From Falsochrobactrum ovis (GTDB taxonomy: Bacteria > Pseudomonadota > Alphaproteobacteria > Rhizobiales > Rhizobiaceae), in assembly GCF_003259955.1 (NCBI RefSeq), contig NZ_QLMK01000009.1, forward strand, positions 1 to 64,000: DNA of 64,000 nucleotides, given 5' to 3'. The position numbers and the translations under genes were made by a program. The notes below the pieces were generated by a model. That model made no database searches, was not told the origin of the DNA, and was given only the letters and a program-made list of their open reading frames with translations. Each line of letters opens with the position of its first letter. Within the stretch, counting starts at the first letter, position 1. Below, one piece after another: positions 16,205-25,355 of the stretch.

Positions 16205-17006
16205 ATGAAAGCGGCATTTGTAAAGGCGTCATTAGTGACGGCCGTATTGACGGCTATTTCACTTCTATTAGCCTGGGGGATTTGGTAGCGAAGTTGGGAA
16301 ATTAAGCGAAAAGCTCGGTTTAGGGTTCGGTCTGGGCGTGGATATAACCCTGCCTTTTTTGATGATGTTTCCTCCCCTCACCTATATTTTTATTCAGCAT
16401 AATAAGCTAAAAGAAGCATATGAAGATCTTGAGACGGCGCATTCTGAGCTACAAGCGCGGTCTCGAATGGATCACATGACGGGTTTGCTTAATCGTGAAG
16501 CGCTTTTTGAAGCGATGAAGGTGAGCCGGTCTCGCATTAATACCGGCATGGTATTAGTCGTCGATGCCGATCATTTTAAAAGCATTAACGACACTTATGG
16601 GCATGGTACAGGTGACCGTGCATTGAAACTCATTGCGTTTGCGCTTCAGAATGTAACACGCAAAGGCGATCTTGTTGGGCGCATCGGCGGTGAAGAATTT
16701 TGTGTCTTTTTACCCAGTGCTAGCTTGGAGGTGGGGAACCATGTCGCTGAGCGAATACGCGCTGAAGTTGAGAATACGCCTTTCTATGCCACTGATAATA
16801 AAATCTATCCGCTAACCATTAGCGTGGGTGTGGCTGTTGCGGCTAAACACGAGACGAACTCTCAGGTCCTTAGCCGGGCTGATCGGCATCTCTATATGGC
16901 AAAGCAACGGGGCCGTAATTGTGTTGTTTCTGATAAAGAGTGGGATGACGTGCCCGATACGACGATAGTATCAATCAATGATGGGCGCAGTTCAGCTCAC
17001 TATTGA
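16205..17006 (+). pseudogene. Diguanylate cyclase (GGDEF) gene with a frameshift in the membrane anchor
   Basis: From the ATG at 16205 the frame encodes one hydrophobic helix (KAAFVKASLVTAVLTAISLL), then stops at TAG 16286. One base off, a frame opens at 16272, continues with a second hydrophobic helix (ITLPFLMMFPPLTYIFI) and a short coiled coil, and ends in a full GGDEF domain. Removing one G from the run of five at 16275-16279 joins the two into a roughly 266-residue two-helix cyclase. The domain keeps GGEEF and an RxxD inhibitory site (RKGD) five residues before it. It would make cyclic di-GMP at the inner membrane. The alternative start GTG 16338 has no ribosome site. Whether this is a real mutation or a sequencing slip cannot be told here. 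Confidence 0.75.
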
Positions 17007-17010
17007 TGCG

Positions 17011-17532
17011 TCAGTGCCAGGGTTCAACTTCTTCTTCTGACCAGCCGATTGGAGTAAAACCGATTTTCTGATAGAGTTGTAAGGCGTAAGGGCTATCAAG
17101 GCTGTTGGTGCTGATTGTCACCTTTTCAGGCCCGTGCGCCCAAGCATTTGCTACAGCTTCACTCAGAAAAAACCTTCCCAACCCCCTGCCCTGATATTCG
17201 CTTATCAGGCCAAAATAAACGATTTCCGCGCGTTCGGGCAGCTTTGAAATATCGATTTCAACAAAACCCGCTGGGCATCCATTGACGTATAAAATGTGTA
17301 TTTCAGTCTTGTCGGAATGGATGATCGCCGCCAATTCCTCATTCGTCTGCAATCGCCGAAGCATCCAATGATGCTGGCGTCCGATACGTTCATAGAGATA
17401 GCGATAAAAATGCAAGGGCATATCGCTGGCACGCATTATCGCCATTCTTATACCAGCAGGTGCCGGAGCGGCCATATTAGGCCGCTCGGTCATGGCTAGA
17501 TAGGTAATTCTGGCGTGGAGTTTTTCAGCCAT
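17011..17532 (-). CDS. GNAT family N-acetyltransferase
   Basis: The 173-residue protein has the GNAT fold in its second half. The acetyl-CoA pyrophosphate-binding loop is EYQGRGLGRFFLSEA (Q-x-x-G-x-G), preceded by the beta-4 strand AEIVYFGLISE. The end, LYQKIGFTPIG, is the usual GNAT tail. The acceptor is unknown. Its ATG overlaps the sseA stop (TAATG), so it is the last gene of the cysK-alaX-sseA operon and translation is probably coupled. Confidence 0.88.
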   Translation of the reverse strand: MAEKLHARITYLAMTERPNMAAPAPAGIRMAIMRASDMPLHFYRYLYERIGRQHHWMLRRLQTNEELAAIIHSDKTEIHILYVNGCPAGFVEIDISKLPERAEIVYFGLISEYQGRGLGRFFLSEAVANAWAHGPEKVTISTNSLDSPYALQLYQKIGFTPIGWSEEEVEPWH

Positions 17533-18386
17533 TAATCCGCTTCACCCAAAACGACTGGCGTGTCGGGACGACTGCCCCATTCGCTCCAAGAGCCATCATA
17601 CAGCCGGTTATCTTCATGTCCTAACGAAGCAAGTGCCAATGTGATAACAGCGGCCGTCACACCGGATCCGCAACTCGTCACCACAGGTTTGTTGAGATCA
17701 ATACCGGCCTCGTCAAAAATTTTGCGAAGGCTTGCGAGATCTTTCAATTCGCCTTTTTCTGATAGCGTATTTACTGGCACATTTCGCGCACCCGGCATAT
17801 GGCCAGAACGCATGCCAGCACGCGGCTCAGCATCGCGACCGGTAAAGCGGCCGGCAGCTCGCGCATCGGCAATCTGCGCGGTGCGTTTTTCAACAATTTC
17901 TACCATTTCGTGAAATAGCACCACTTTGCTTTGATCAAATGCAGGTTTGAAAAGCGATGGCGCGATTTTGGTGACTTCATCTGTGGTCGGAAAACCAGCT
18001 TTTTTCCAATTATCGAACCCGCCATCCAGCACCAACGCATTTTTGACGCCCATAATTCGGAACATCCACCATACACGCGGTGCGGAAAACATGCCGGGAC
18101 CATCATAAATAACCACGGTTTCATCGGCAGTTATGCCCATTGATCCTACCATGCGTGCGAAATATTCCGGTGACGGCAAAGTATGTGGTAATGTGGAATC
18201 CGGATCTGCGATCTGGTCTTGGTCAAAAAATATGGCACCGGGAATATGGGCTGCATCATATTCTTCGCGTGCGTTGCGGCCCGAGGCGGGCAAATACCAA
18301 GATGCATCTATGATAGAAAGGCCCGGTTCTCCGAGTCGATCCTTGAGTGCTTCACGAGAAATGACGTAGGCGCTTTTTTCAGACAT
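17532..18386 (-). CDS. sseA: 3-mercaptopyruvate sulfurtransferase
   Basis: This 284-residue protein has two rhodanese domains. The N-terminal one carries the CH2A-like segment ISIIDASWYLP-type start and AAHIPGAIFFDQDQIAD. The C-terminal one holds the active-site loop SCGSGVTAA, where CGSGVT indicates mercaptopyruvate sulfurtransferase rather than thiosulfate sulfurtransferase. It transfers sulfur from 3-mercaptopyruvate, a product of cysteine transamination. The start is the ATG at 18386 with GGGAGAA upstream. It follows the alaX gene by 20 bases in a cysteine-related operon. Confidence 0.93.
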   Translation of the reverse strand: MSEKSAYVISREALKDRLGEPGLSIIDASWYLPASGRNAREEYDAAHIPGAIFFDQDQIADPDSTLPHTLPSPEYFARMVGSMGITADETVVIYDGPGMFSAPRVWWMFRIMGVKNALVLDGGFDNWKKAGFPTTDEVTKIAPSLFKPAFDQSKVVLFHEMVEIVEKRTAQIADARAAGRFTGRDAEPRAGMRSGHMPGARNVPVNTLSEKGELKDLASLRKIFDEAGIDLNKPVVTSCGSGVTAAVITLALASLGHEDNRLYDGSWSEWGSRPDTPVVLGEAD

Positions 18387-18406
18387 GTTTTCTCCCAAGG
18401 ATTTGT

Positions 18407-19150
18407 TCAGACTTGCGGGTTCGTACCAAACCGAATACGAAATCGTCGGTTTTCCTTTCCCTTTTTCTCAATCTTTCCAATATAAATTTCGCCGACTTCA
18501 TTCGTTTGTGAAACATGGGTTCCACCGCAAGGTTGCGAGTCTATGGAGCCATTTTCTCCTATAGCTACCATCCGAATGCGACCGGTTCCGATCGGAGGAC
18601 GAACGTTCTTGGATTTTATGAGATCGGGGTTTGAAAGCAAATCATTATCGGTGATCCAATGATAACTTATTGCTTCGTTTGCGTTAACAAGCTCCATCAG
18701 CTTTTCTGTGACAAGTTCCTTGGTGTAACTAGGGTCTGGTAGATCAAAGTCCACCCGGCTTTCCTCTTCGCCTACTGCGGCACCTGTAATGGGAAACGGA
18801 CAAACGACTGATAGTAAATGGCAGGCGGTATGCATGCGCATTAACTTATATCGGCGCTGCCAATTAAGGTGGAGTGTGAGTTTTTCCCCGATTTGAAGTG
18901 TTGGTTGTCCGTCTGCGGGCATGTGAACGATTTCGTTTTTAGTCTCGCCCGTTTGGGTCGCGATAATTTCCATACGCGATCCGTCGGCACGCTCAAAATA
19001 GCCTGTGTCACCAGGCTGCCCACCAGAAGTTGCATAGAAAATCGTACGATCGAGGATTATGCCGCCATCCACATTGATTGCCAGCACCGAGCTTTCCGCG
19101 GTCGATAAATAAGGATCTTCACGGAAAAGAGCTTCAGTCTCATAGGCCAT
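18407..19150 (-). CDS. alaX: Alanyl-tRNA editing protein (AlaX type)
   Basis: The 247-residue protein corresponds to the editing domain of alanyl-tRNA synthetase. A short beta-rich N-terminal part (TIFYATSGGQPGDTGYF) is followed by the zinc motif HTACHLLS, and the third and fourth ligands lie in QPCGGTHVSQTNEVG. It deacylates Ser-tRNA(Ala) or Gly-tRNA(Ala) in trans. Family members of this size are called AlaX-M. The start at ATG 19150 is two bases from the cysK stop, which points to tight co-expression with cysteine synthase. The first HxxxH-type position reads HTACH. Confidence 0.92.
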   Translation of the reverse strand: MAYETEALFREDPYLSTAESSVLAINVDGGIILDRTIFYATSGGQPGDTGYFERADGSRMEIIATQTGETKNEIVHMPADGQPTLQIGEKLTLHLNWQRRYKLMRMHTACHLLSVVCPFPITGAAVGEEESRVDFDLPDPSYTKELVTEKLMELVNANEAISYHWITDNDLLSNPDLIKSKNVRPPIGTGRIRMVAIGENGSIDSQPCGGTHVSQTNEVGEIYIGKIEKKGKENRRFRIRFGTNPQV

Positions 19151-19152
19151 GG

Positions 19153-20181
19153 CTAGTCCTCGTAAGGTATATTGAATTGGGCTTTTGTGGTGAGCCAGCT
19201 TGGTTCGGGAAGGTTTTTTGAGCGCAAGAAATTCGGATTGAAGAGTTTGGATTGATACCGATTACCATAATCACACAAAACGGTCACGATTGTGTGGCCC
19301 GGACCAAGTTCTTTGGCAAGACGAATGGCACCGCCAATATTGATGCCGGTAGAACCTCCAAGGCAAAGCCCCTCCTCCTGCACAAGATCGAATAAGATTT
19401 CGAGCGCTGTGGCATCGGTGATCTGATAGGAAAAATCGGGTTTGAAACCTTCAAGATTAGCAGTGATACGCCCCTGCCCTATGCCCTCGGTAATGGAATC
19501 ACCTTCAGACTTGAGTTCTCCGGTTGTATAAAAAGAATGGAGAGCCGCGCCGAGTGGATCGGCAAGCGCAATCTTAATGTCATTATTTTTCGCTTTGAGA
19601 CCAAAAGCCGTGCCGGCAAGGGTCCCGCCCGATCCAACAGCAGCAACAAAGCCATCGATTTTGCCGTCAGTTTGTTGCCAAATTTCTTGAGCAGTGGTTT
19701 CAATATGGGCGATTCTGTTGGCAATATTATCAAATTGATTTGCCCAAATAGCGCCATTGGGTTCGGTTTTTGCCAATTGTTCAGCAAGACGGCCGGATAG
19801 ACGCACATAATTATTCGGGTTTCGATAGGGTGCCGCTGGCACTTCAATCAGCTCTGCGCCCAGCAAGCGCAGTGCGTCTTTCTTTTCTTGGCTTTGGGTT
19901 TCGGGAATAACAATCACGGTTCGATAACCCAGAGCCTTCGCAACCATAGTGAGGCCAATTCCAGTATTGCCTGCGGTTCCTTCTACGATCACACCGCCCG
20001 GCTTGAGCAATCCGCGTTTTTCCGCATCGCGAATGATATAAAGTGCTGCGCGATCTTTAACAGACTGGCCAGGGTTCAAAAATTCGGCCTTACCATAAAT
20101 CTCACACCCCGTGAGCTCAGAAGCTTTCTTTAAACGGATCAGCGGCGTGTTGCCGATAGCGTCGAGGACAGTGTTATGCAT
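19153..20181 (-). CDS. cysK: Cysteine synthase A (PLP-dependent)
   Basis: The 342-residue beta-family PLP enzyme forms cysteine from O-acetylserine and sulfide. Visible are IGNTPLIRL near the start, the PLP lysine in SVKDRAALYII, the substrate loop EGTAGNTGIGL and the phosphate-binding AVGSGGTLAGTA. The C-terminal part, with LCLGGSTGINIGGA, is typical of the longer alphaproteobacterial cysteine synthase A. I chose the ATG at 20181 because AAGGATA lies eight bases upstream; an earlier start at 20235 lacks one. It is the first gene of the operon with alaX, sseA and a GNAT gene. Confidence 0.93.
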   Translation of the reverse strand: MHNTVLDAIGNTPLIRLKKASELTGCEIYGKAEFLNPGQSVKDRAALYIIRDAEKRGLLKPGGVIVEGTAGNTGIGLTMVAKALGYRTVIVIPETQSQEKKDALRLLGAELIEVPAAPYRNPNNYVRLSGRLAEQLAKTEPNGAIWANQFDNIANRIAHIETTAQEIWQQTDGKIDGFVAAVGSGGTLAGTAFGLKAKNNDIKIALADPLGAALHSFYTTGELKSEGDSITEGIGQGRITANLEGFKPDFSYQITDATALEILFDLVQEEGLCLGGSTGINIGGAIRLAKELGPGHTIVTVLCDYGNRYQSKLFNPNFLRSKNLPEPSWLTTKAQFNIPYED

Positions 20182-20298
20182 GGCCTGTATCCTTTCAATT
20201 GAAAGGAAATTATGGGTAAGCTGTTCATTCTTCAAGCAAGTAGCCGCCCAATTTTAGTCACCACTTGTAATTTCACGCCTTAATTCTTTGCGCCTATG

Positions 20299-20326
20299 AA
20301 AAAACCGCCCCTTTCGGAGCGGTTTC
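20299..20326 (-). terminator. Terminator of the DEAD-box helicase gene
   Basis: On the minus strand AAACCGCTCC pairs with GGGGCGGTTT (one mismatch) around GAAA and runs into several T's. It lies 25 bases after the helicase stop and upstream of cysK. Confidence 0.85.
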
Positions 20327-20350
20327 GAAGAAAACTCACTTCATATCCTG

Positions 20351-21757
20351 TCATGCAGCCTTTGGGGCACCGGAAGAATTGCGGCGTTTACGCCGAAATG
20401 GACGTTTTGTTTGCGTAAGCATATCGCCATTCGTCGTGGCCTTGGGAGCAACTGCTTGTCGATGTTCGCTTGCTTTTTGCTCAGGACGACGGTTTTTCTG
20501 TGCCGGCTTTTGGGAAGCGGGTTTACGATTGCGCTGTGGCCGCCCGTCCGCCCCGGAATTAGCGATAGGTGCCGGTGCAGGAGCTGGCTTTACCGGAGCA
20601 TCTGTAATCGCGAGCTTGGTGCGAGTAACGCGTTCAACAGCCCGCAATTTGGATTCTTCTGTCGCCGGATCGTAAAGTGTTATCGATGCACCGCTGGCAC
20701 CGTTGCGTCCGGTACGCCCGATACGGTGAACATAGGTTTCAGGCTCGTCAGGCAAATCGTAATTTACAACGTGACTGATACCTGGAACGTCGATGCCGCG
20801 AGCGGCAATATCCGTGGCAACCAGAATGCGCAAAGCGCCGGAACGAAAACCTGTCAATGCGCGCTGTCGAGCATTTTGGGACTTATTTCCGTGGATTGCA
20901 GCCACATCGTACCCATCTCGCTCAAGATGCCGCACCACCGCATCCGCACCATGTTTGGTGCGGGTGAAAACGATAACCGATTTCATATCTGGATTTGTCA
21001 GCATCGCGGAAAGCAGACGACGTTTTTCCCGCGTTGGTACCGGATGGACCACCTGCGTGATTTCAGCGGCAGTTGTTCCCTGTGGTGCGACTTCGACGCG
21101 CACAGGATCGCGCAGGAGCGCCTGAGCGAGTTTTGCGATTTCTTTCGGCATAGTTGCCGAGAACAGCGCCGTCTGACGGTCTTTATGCGTGCCTTTAGCA
21201 ATGCGCTTCACATCATTGATGAAGCCCATATCAAGCATGCGATCAGCCTCATCAAGAACCAACCAACGCGTTTCCGACAGATCAATAGAATTCTCACGCA
21301 CAAGATCGGTCAAGCGTCCCGGCGTGGCGATCAATATGTCGACGCCCGGCTGCATACGTTTGATCTGGCTTAAGCGTGAAACGCCGCCCAGAACAAGTGC
21401 CGTTGATATATGTGCATTTTTAGCAACGGAGCGGATGGTTTCTTCGATCTGGACCGCAAGTTCACGGGTGGGTGCAAGGATCAAAGCGCGAGCTGTTTTG
21501 CCCTTTCGCTTATCTCCCAGAGCGATGATTTGCTGCAAGATGGGAAGGCTGAAGGCCGCCGTCTTGCCAGAACCAGTTTGCGCAATACCCAGAATATCCC
21601 TACCCTGCAATTGATGCGGAATAGCCTGAGCCTGGATTGGCTTTGGTTCGGTTAGACCCGCTGCCTCTACGCCTTTAAGCAATATTCCAGTCACGCCGAG
21701 TGCGGCAAAGCCGCCAGTTATTTCTTCGGTCAATTCAATCTCTTTCAACGGATCCAT
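20351..21757 (-). CDS. DEAD-box ATP-dependent RNA helicase (RhlE-like)
   Basis: The 468-residue protein has all core helicase motifs: the Q motif GLTEPKPIQAQAIP, motif I AQTGSGKTAAF, motif Ia PTRELAVQ, motif II DEAD, SAT in LFSATMP, and motifs V and VI with ATDIAARGIDVPG and HRIGRTGRNG. A basic C-terminal tail from about residue 390, rich in Pro, Lys, Arg and Gln, probably binds RNA. The frame is open 88 codons further upstream, but that part looks unlike protein; MDPLKEIEL at 21757 fits the family start, although the ribosome site is weak. Such helicases act in ribosome assembly or RNA decay, often in the cold. Confidence 0.93.
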   Translation of the reverse strand: MDPLKEIELTEEITGGFAALGVTGILLKGVEAAGLTEPKPIQAQAIPHQLQGRDILGIAQTGSGKTAAFSLPILQQIIALGDKRKGKTARALILAPTRELAVQIEETIRSVAKNAHISTALVLGGVSRLSQIKRMQPGVDILIATPGRLTDLVRENSIDLSETRWLVLDEADRMLDMGFINDVKRIAKGTHKDRQTALFSATMPKEIAKLAQALLRDPVRVEVAPQGTTAAEITQVVHPVPTREKRRLLSAMLTNPDMKSVIVFTRTKHGADAVVRHLERDGYDVAAIHGNKSQNARQRALTGFRSGALRILVATDIAARGIDVPGISHVVNYDLPDEPETYVHRIGRTGRNGASGASITLYDPATEESKLRAVERVTRTKLAITDAPVKPAPAPAPIANSGADGRPQRNRKPASQKPAQKNRRPEQKASEHRQAVAPKATTNGDMLTQTKRPFRRKRRNSSGAPKAA

Positions 21758-22032
21758 TGATGGGTAATCCGCTTTAAAACTCGGAACAAGCGCAACTTGC
21801 CCAATAAAATTTTTTGATGATACGACGGGACGCCGGATGAAAATCCCAGCGACTTGCGCAGCCGTGCCCCAACAATGGTTGAGGTTCTTTTGCAAGCGAA
21901 CCATTTCGAAAGCAAAAGACGAGACGCAACAAGTCCTAGTCCGGGAAAGCTGAACATATTCAGCCCATGCGCCTGACGGGCATATGGCCTTTTCTCGATG
22001 AAAAAGCAAATATTTTCGCAAGAATCCTGCTG

Positions 22033-23289
22033 TTAAATGATGAAATCCGCCAAAACTTGGTTATCCGTGATATCCTGAAAGGCCCAGCCGGCTTCGGTGA
22101 ATTTCTTTTCGAGGATTTTAAACCTTGATGGTTCCTTGGTTTCGATACCAATTAGCACCGAACCAAAATTTCGCGCTGATTTTTTAAGATATTCAAACCG
22201 GGCAACATCATCGTCGGGCCCTAGTAAATCAAGAAAAGAACGCAATGCACCGGGGCGTTGCGGGAAGCGGAAAATGAAATATTTCTTTAGTCCTTCGTAG
22301 CGTAGTGCACGCTCTCGAACATCGGGGAGACGTTCGAAATCGAAGTTGCCGCCTGAAACAACAATGACAATAGTTTTGCCTTTTAGCTCGCTTTTTTTGA
22401 AGTCTTTCAGCGCATCAATGCCAAGCGCGCCCGCAGGTTCAAGCACAACGCCTTCAATGTTGAGCATCTCGACCATTGTCGAACATAAACGGTTTTCGGG
22501 GACCGCAATTACATTTTCAGCATTGAAATTTTTTAGAAACTTGAAGTTTTCCTTGCCAATTTCTGCAACCGCGGCGCCATCGACAAAATTATCAACGGTT
22601 GGAAGTTTAATTCTTTTTCCTGCTTCCAGACTCAATTTGAGGCTTGCAGCTCCTTGCGGCTCTATGAACCGAAATTGACAGGTCCAGCCAAGCACACTGA
22701 GGTAATGGGTGACGCCGCCCGACAGCCCGCCCCCACCCACTGGCAAAAAGATCAAATCAGCTTGTTTATCTCCGGGCAATTGCTCGACAATTTCTAAGGC
22801 AACAGTGGCTTGGCCTTCCATAATCTTTGGATGGTCAAAAGGCGGCACCATTATGCCATTATTGTTTGCAGCATATTCTTGCGCGGCAGCATAGCAAACA
22901 TCAAAAATATCGCCCACCAGCCGAATGTCGACAAACTCGCCACCGAAAGCCCGTGTTTTATCGATTTTTTGCTGGGGGGTGGTGACTGGCATAAAAATTA
23001 CACCCTTGCGGGCGAAATGCCTACAAGTAAATGCGAATCCTTGCGCATGATTACCGGCAGATGCACAGACAAAAACCGCGTTTTTATCGAGGGTTTTGAC
23101 CGCATGAGAAATGAAATTGAGTGCGCCGCGGATCTTATAGGAGCGAACTGGCGTCAAATCTTCCCGCTTAAGCCAGATCTCAGCGCCATATTTGCGAGAG
23201 AGATATTCATTGTGCTGCAAGGGCGTCTCTGGAAACAGCTCATGCATATCACCATGAGCTTTTTTCACGGCTTCAAGGAAGGTGGCCAT
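22033..23289 (-). CDS. ilvA: Threonine ammonia-lyase (biosynthetic threonine dehydratase)
   Basis: The 418-residue PLP enzyme converts threonine to 2-oxobutanoate, the first step to isoleucine. The PLP lysine lies in PVRSYKIRGALN, the substrate loop is CASAGNHAQGFAF, and the phosphate-binding glycines are PVGGGGLSGG. A single ACT-like domain follows from about residue 330 (FIFRFPQRPGALRSFLDLLG), as in shorter IlvA enzymes, and likely mediates isoleucine feedback. The start at ATG 23289 has GGAATAG upstream. A perfect hairpin sits just upstream of that site, and tRNA-Leu(UAA) lies 100 bases further upstream on the same strand. Confidence 0.95.
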   Translation of the reverse strand: MATFLEAVKKAHGDMHELFPETPLQHNEYLSRKYGAEIWLKREDLTPVRSYKIRGALNFISHAVKTLDKNAVFVCASAGNHAQGFAFTCRHFARKGVIFMPVTTPQQKIDKTRAFGGEFVDIRLVGDIFDVCYAAAQEYAANNNGIMVPPFDHPKIMEGQATVALEIVEQLPGDKQADLIFLPVGGGGLSGGVTHYLSVLGWTCQFRFIEPQGAASLKLSLEAGKRIKLPTVDNFVDGAAVAEIGKENFKFLKNFNAENVIAVPENRLCSTMVEMLNIEGVVLEPAGALGIDALKDFKKSELKGKTIVIVVSGGNFDFERLPDVRERALRYEGLKKYFIFRFPQRPGALRSFLDLLGPDDDVARFEYLKKSARNFGSVLIGIETKEPSRFKILEKKFTEAGWAFQDITDNQVLADFII

Positions 23290-23302
23290 TATCTATTCCA
23301 AT

Positions 23303-23322
23303 CATTCAGCTTTTGCTGAATG
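23303..23322 (-). promoter_or_regulatory. Leader hairpin immediately upstream of the ilvA ribosome site
   Basis: CATTCAGC and GCTGAATG form a perfect 8-bp stem with a 4-base loop. On the ilvA mRNA it ends 13 bases before the start codon and has no T tract, so it does not look like a terminator. It might stabilise the transcript or affect initiation. Confidence 0.4.
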
Positions 23323-23388
23323 GCTACATGCGACTAACGTTGCAGACAAGGCAAGATTTTTATGATCGCGCCATTTTTAGTTTGAAAT

Positions 23389-23477
23389 TGGTGCGGACGA
23401 CGGGGGTCGAACCCGTAAGCCATTGTAGTGGCGGCAGATTTTAAGTCTGCTGAGTTTACCAGTTTCTCCACGTCCGC
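23389..23477 (-). tRNA. tRNA-Leu(UAA)
   Basis: This 89-base minus-strand class II tRNA has acceptor arms GCGGACG and CGTCCGC, an anticodon stem CAGA/TCTG with loop CTTAAAA (anticodon TAA), a long variable arm, T loop TTCGACC, and an encoded CCA. It reads UUA and UUG. ilvA follows downstream on the same strand. The plus-strand side to 23680 has no further gene. Confidence 0.95.
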
Positions 23478-23680
23478 AGCTCGAATTGTGTATGTCATGA
23501 TTTGCGACATAATTTCAAGCCACTTCACGCATTTACACAACTAGCTTGGTTGGTTTCAAGCTCTTCTGGCCTGAACGACATGACAGTGAAGCGAATTATA
23601 AGTTCGTGTTGGAACTATGCTTAATTTAGTTGCGGGGGTCTCCGCCCAGAGATTAATCTGAAACAAAAATGGAGTTGCGG

Positions 23681-24439
23681 ATGACCACTGTTGAACAGCA
23701 GACTGTGACTGCTGCAATGCTCGCTATTGGAGATGAACTCCTTTTCGGGCGGACCAAAGATAAAAATATCGGCCATTTAGCTGATGTACTGACGGCAGCG
23801 GGTATTGATCTGAAAGAAGTGAGGATTGTTGCTGACGATGAATCAGCGATAGTGGAGGCATTAAACGCGCTGCGGCATCGTTTTGATTACGTGTTTACAT
23901 CGGGAGGCATCGGGCCAACTCATGATGACATCACTGCGGATGCAGTTTCAAAAGCGTTTGGGCTCGACTGTATTTACGATGAAAAAGCGATGAAGCTGCT
24001 AGCAGAAAATTACGCCACACGTGGACTGGAATTCACACCTTCCCGCCAGCGAATGGCGAGAATGCCCAGGGGAGCGCAACATATTGATAACCCAGTTTCC
24101 GCTGCTCCTGGCTTTCAGATAGGGAATGTATTTGTGATGGCCGGGGTGCCGTCTGTTTTTCAGGCTATGATTCACAATGTGTTGCCCCGTCTTCGCATGG
24201 GTCGCAAGCTAATGTCCAAAACCGTTCATTGTGCGTTTGGAGAAGGCGTTATCGGTGCCCCGTTGACTGACATTCAAAACCAACATTCGAACACGGTCAT
24301 TGGATCTTATCCGAAATTCGAAAATGGTCAGTTTAGCACTGAATTGGTGGTTCGGGGAGCAGATGAAAATGCAATAGATGCAGCGGTACAGGCTATCAAG
24401 GAGATGATCACACAGCTTGAAAAGCAAGGTGCTGCATGA
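23681..24439 (+). CDS. CinA-like / MoaB-type molybdopterin-binding domain protein
   Basis: The 252-residue protein has the MoCF-biosynthesis (MoaB/Mog) fold found as the N-terminal domain of CinA. It shows AMLAIGDELLFGRTKDKN at the start and FTSGGIGPTHDDITADAV, the binding-loop signature. It lacks the C-terminal nicotinamide-nucleotide amidase domain of full CinA, so deamidase activity is not expected. The second ATG, at 23681, follows GGAGTTGCGG at the right distance and is preferred to 23669. It lies upstream of the universal stress gene, an order I associate with Brucella relatives. The substrate is unknown. Confidence 0.88.
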   Translation: MTTVEQQTVTAAMLAIGDELLFGRTKDKNIGHLADVLTAAGIDLKEVRIVADDESAIVEALNALRHRFDYVFTSGGIGPTHDDITADAVSKAFGLDCIYDEKAMKLLAENYATRGLEFTPSRQRMARMPRGAQHIDNPVSAAPGFQIGNVFVMAGVPSVFQAMIHNVLPRLRMGRKLMSKTVHCAFGEGVIGAPLTDIQNQHSNTVIGSYPKFENGQFSTELVVRGADENAIDAAVQAIKEMITQLEKQGAA

Positions 24440-24512
24440 ATCCCAAAGAATTACCATTGTTAGGTCAGGCTCATATTATGATAAACTAAAAGCAGCCTGA
24501 AGGAGGTTAAAT

Positions 24513-25355
24513 ATGTCTTATAAGACGTTAGTTGCATACTCCCGAAGTGAAAACGAGCTAGCGCGTGTGGTCACTGCTATTCGAGCGGTGATGGGTAAGT
24601 TGCCAGATATTCATGTTATTGGCCTTTATTCGATACCATCGCCCATTGTTTATGCCGATCCGAATGGATTTATCGATCCGGGCATGTTCGAGTTGCATGA
24701 CAAACAGCACAATGAGCTGTCGTCAAAATTAAAAGCAGCTTTTCAGACAGAAATGGATCGGCTGGGCCTTCCCCATGAATATAAAATTGCACGGTCGGAA
24801 TCGGGAACTGCTGCCGAGGCTGTACTTACTTCATGCTATGGGGCTGAATTGCTTGTTGCGGCGCAGCCAGACCCTAACGATCCCACGATGAGCCATGAAT
24901 CTGCGGATCCAATAGTGTTTAATGCAAGTTGCCCGGTTCTGTTGGTGCCCTATGCCCCTATAACGCCGTGTGAAGGCATCGATCGCGTGGTGGTGGCATA
25001 TAACGGCAAACGCGAAGCCGCACGAGCGGCATTTGATGCGCTTCCCCTATTGAAAGCAGCGTCGCATGTCGAGCTTATTTGGGTCGATGCTCCGGTGCGA
25101 GATGAAGGCGAACCGCTAGCTGGAAGTGGAATTGTTCGTGCGCTTACCCGTCACGGAATCAATGTGAACCTTTCACATATCCCGTCCAATTCTCGCTATG
25201 CGCAAGATGTGCTGCGGGACTATGTTATTGCTGAAAGAGCGGACCTATTGGTGCTAGGTGCTTATAGTCATTCCCGCATCCGGGAACTGGTTTTTGGTGG
25301 GGTTACCCGATCCATGCTTAACAATCTGCCGGTGCTAACTCTATTCTCTCGCTAA
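24513..25355 (+). CDS. Universal stress protein (tandem UspA domains)
   Basis: This 280-residue cytosolic protein consists of two UspA-like halves. The first (residues 1-145) is divergent. The second keeps the ATP-binding G-x2-G-x9-G-S/T-like motif in LGAYSHSRIRELVFGG followed by VTRSML, and begins at about residue 155 with RVVVAYNGKREAARAAFDAL. The start ATG at 24513 has a strong site, GAAGGAGG. Tandem Usp proteins bind ATP and respond to stress or starvation. The region 25356-25609 after it holds no supported gene. Confidence 0.93.
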   Translation: MSYKTLVAYSRSENELARVVTAIRAVMGKLPDIHVIGLYSIPSPIVYADPNGFIDPGMFELHDKQHNELSSKLKAAFQTEMDRLGLPHEYKIARSESGTAAEAVLTSCYGAELLVAAQPDPNDPTMSHESADPIVFNASCPVLLVPYAPITPCEGIDRVVVAYNGKREAARAAFDALPLLKAASHVELIWVDAPVRDEGEPLAGSGIVRALTRHGINVNLSHIPSNSRYAQDVLRDYVIAERADLLVLGAYSHSRIRELVFGGVTRSMLNNLPVLTLFSR

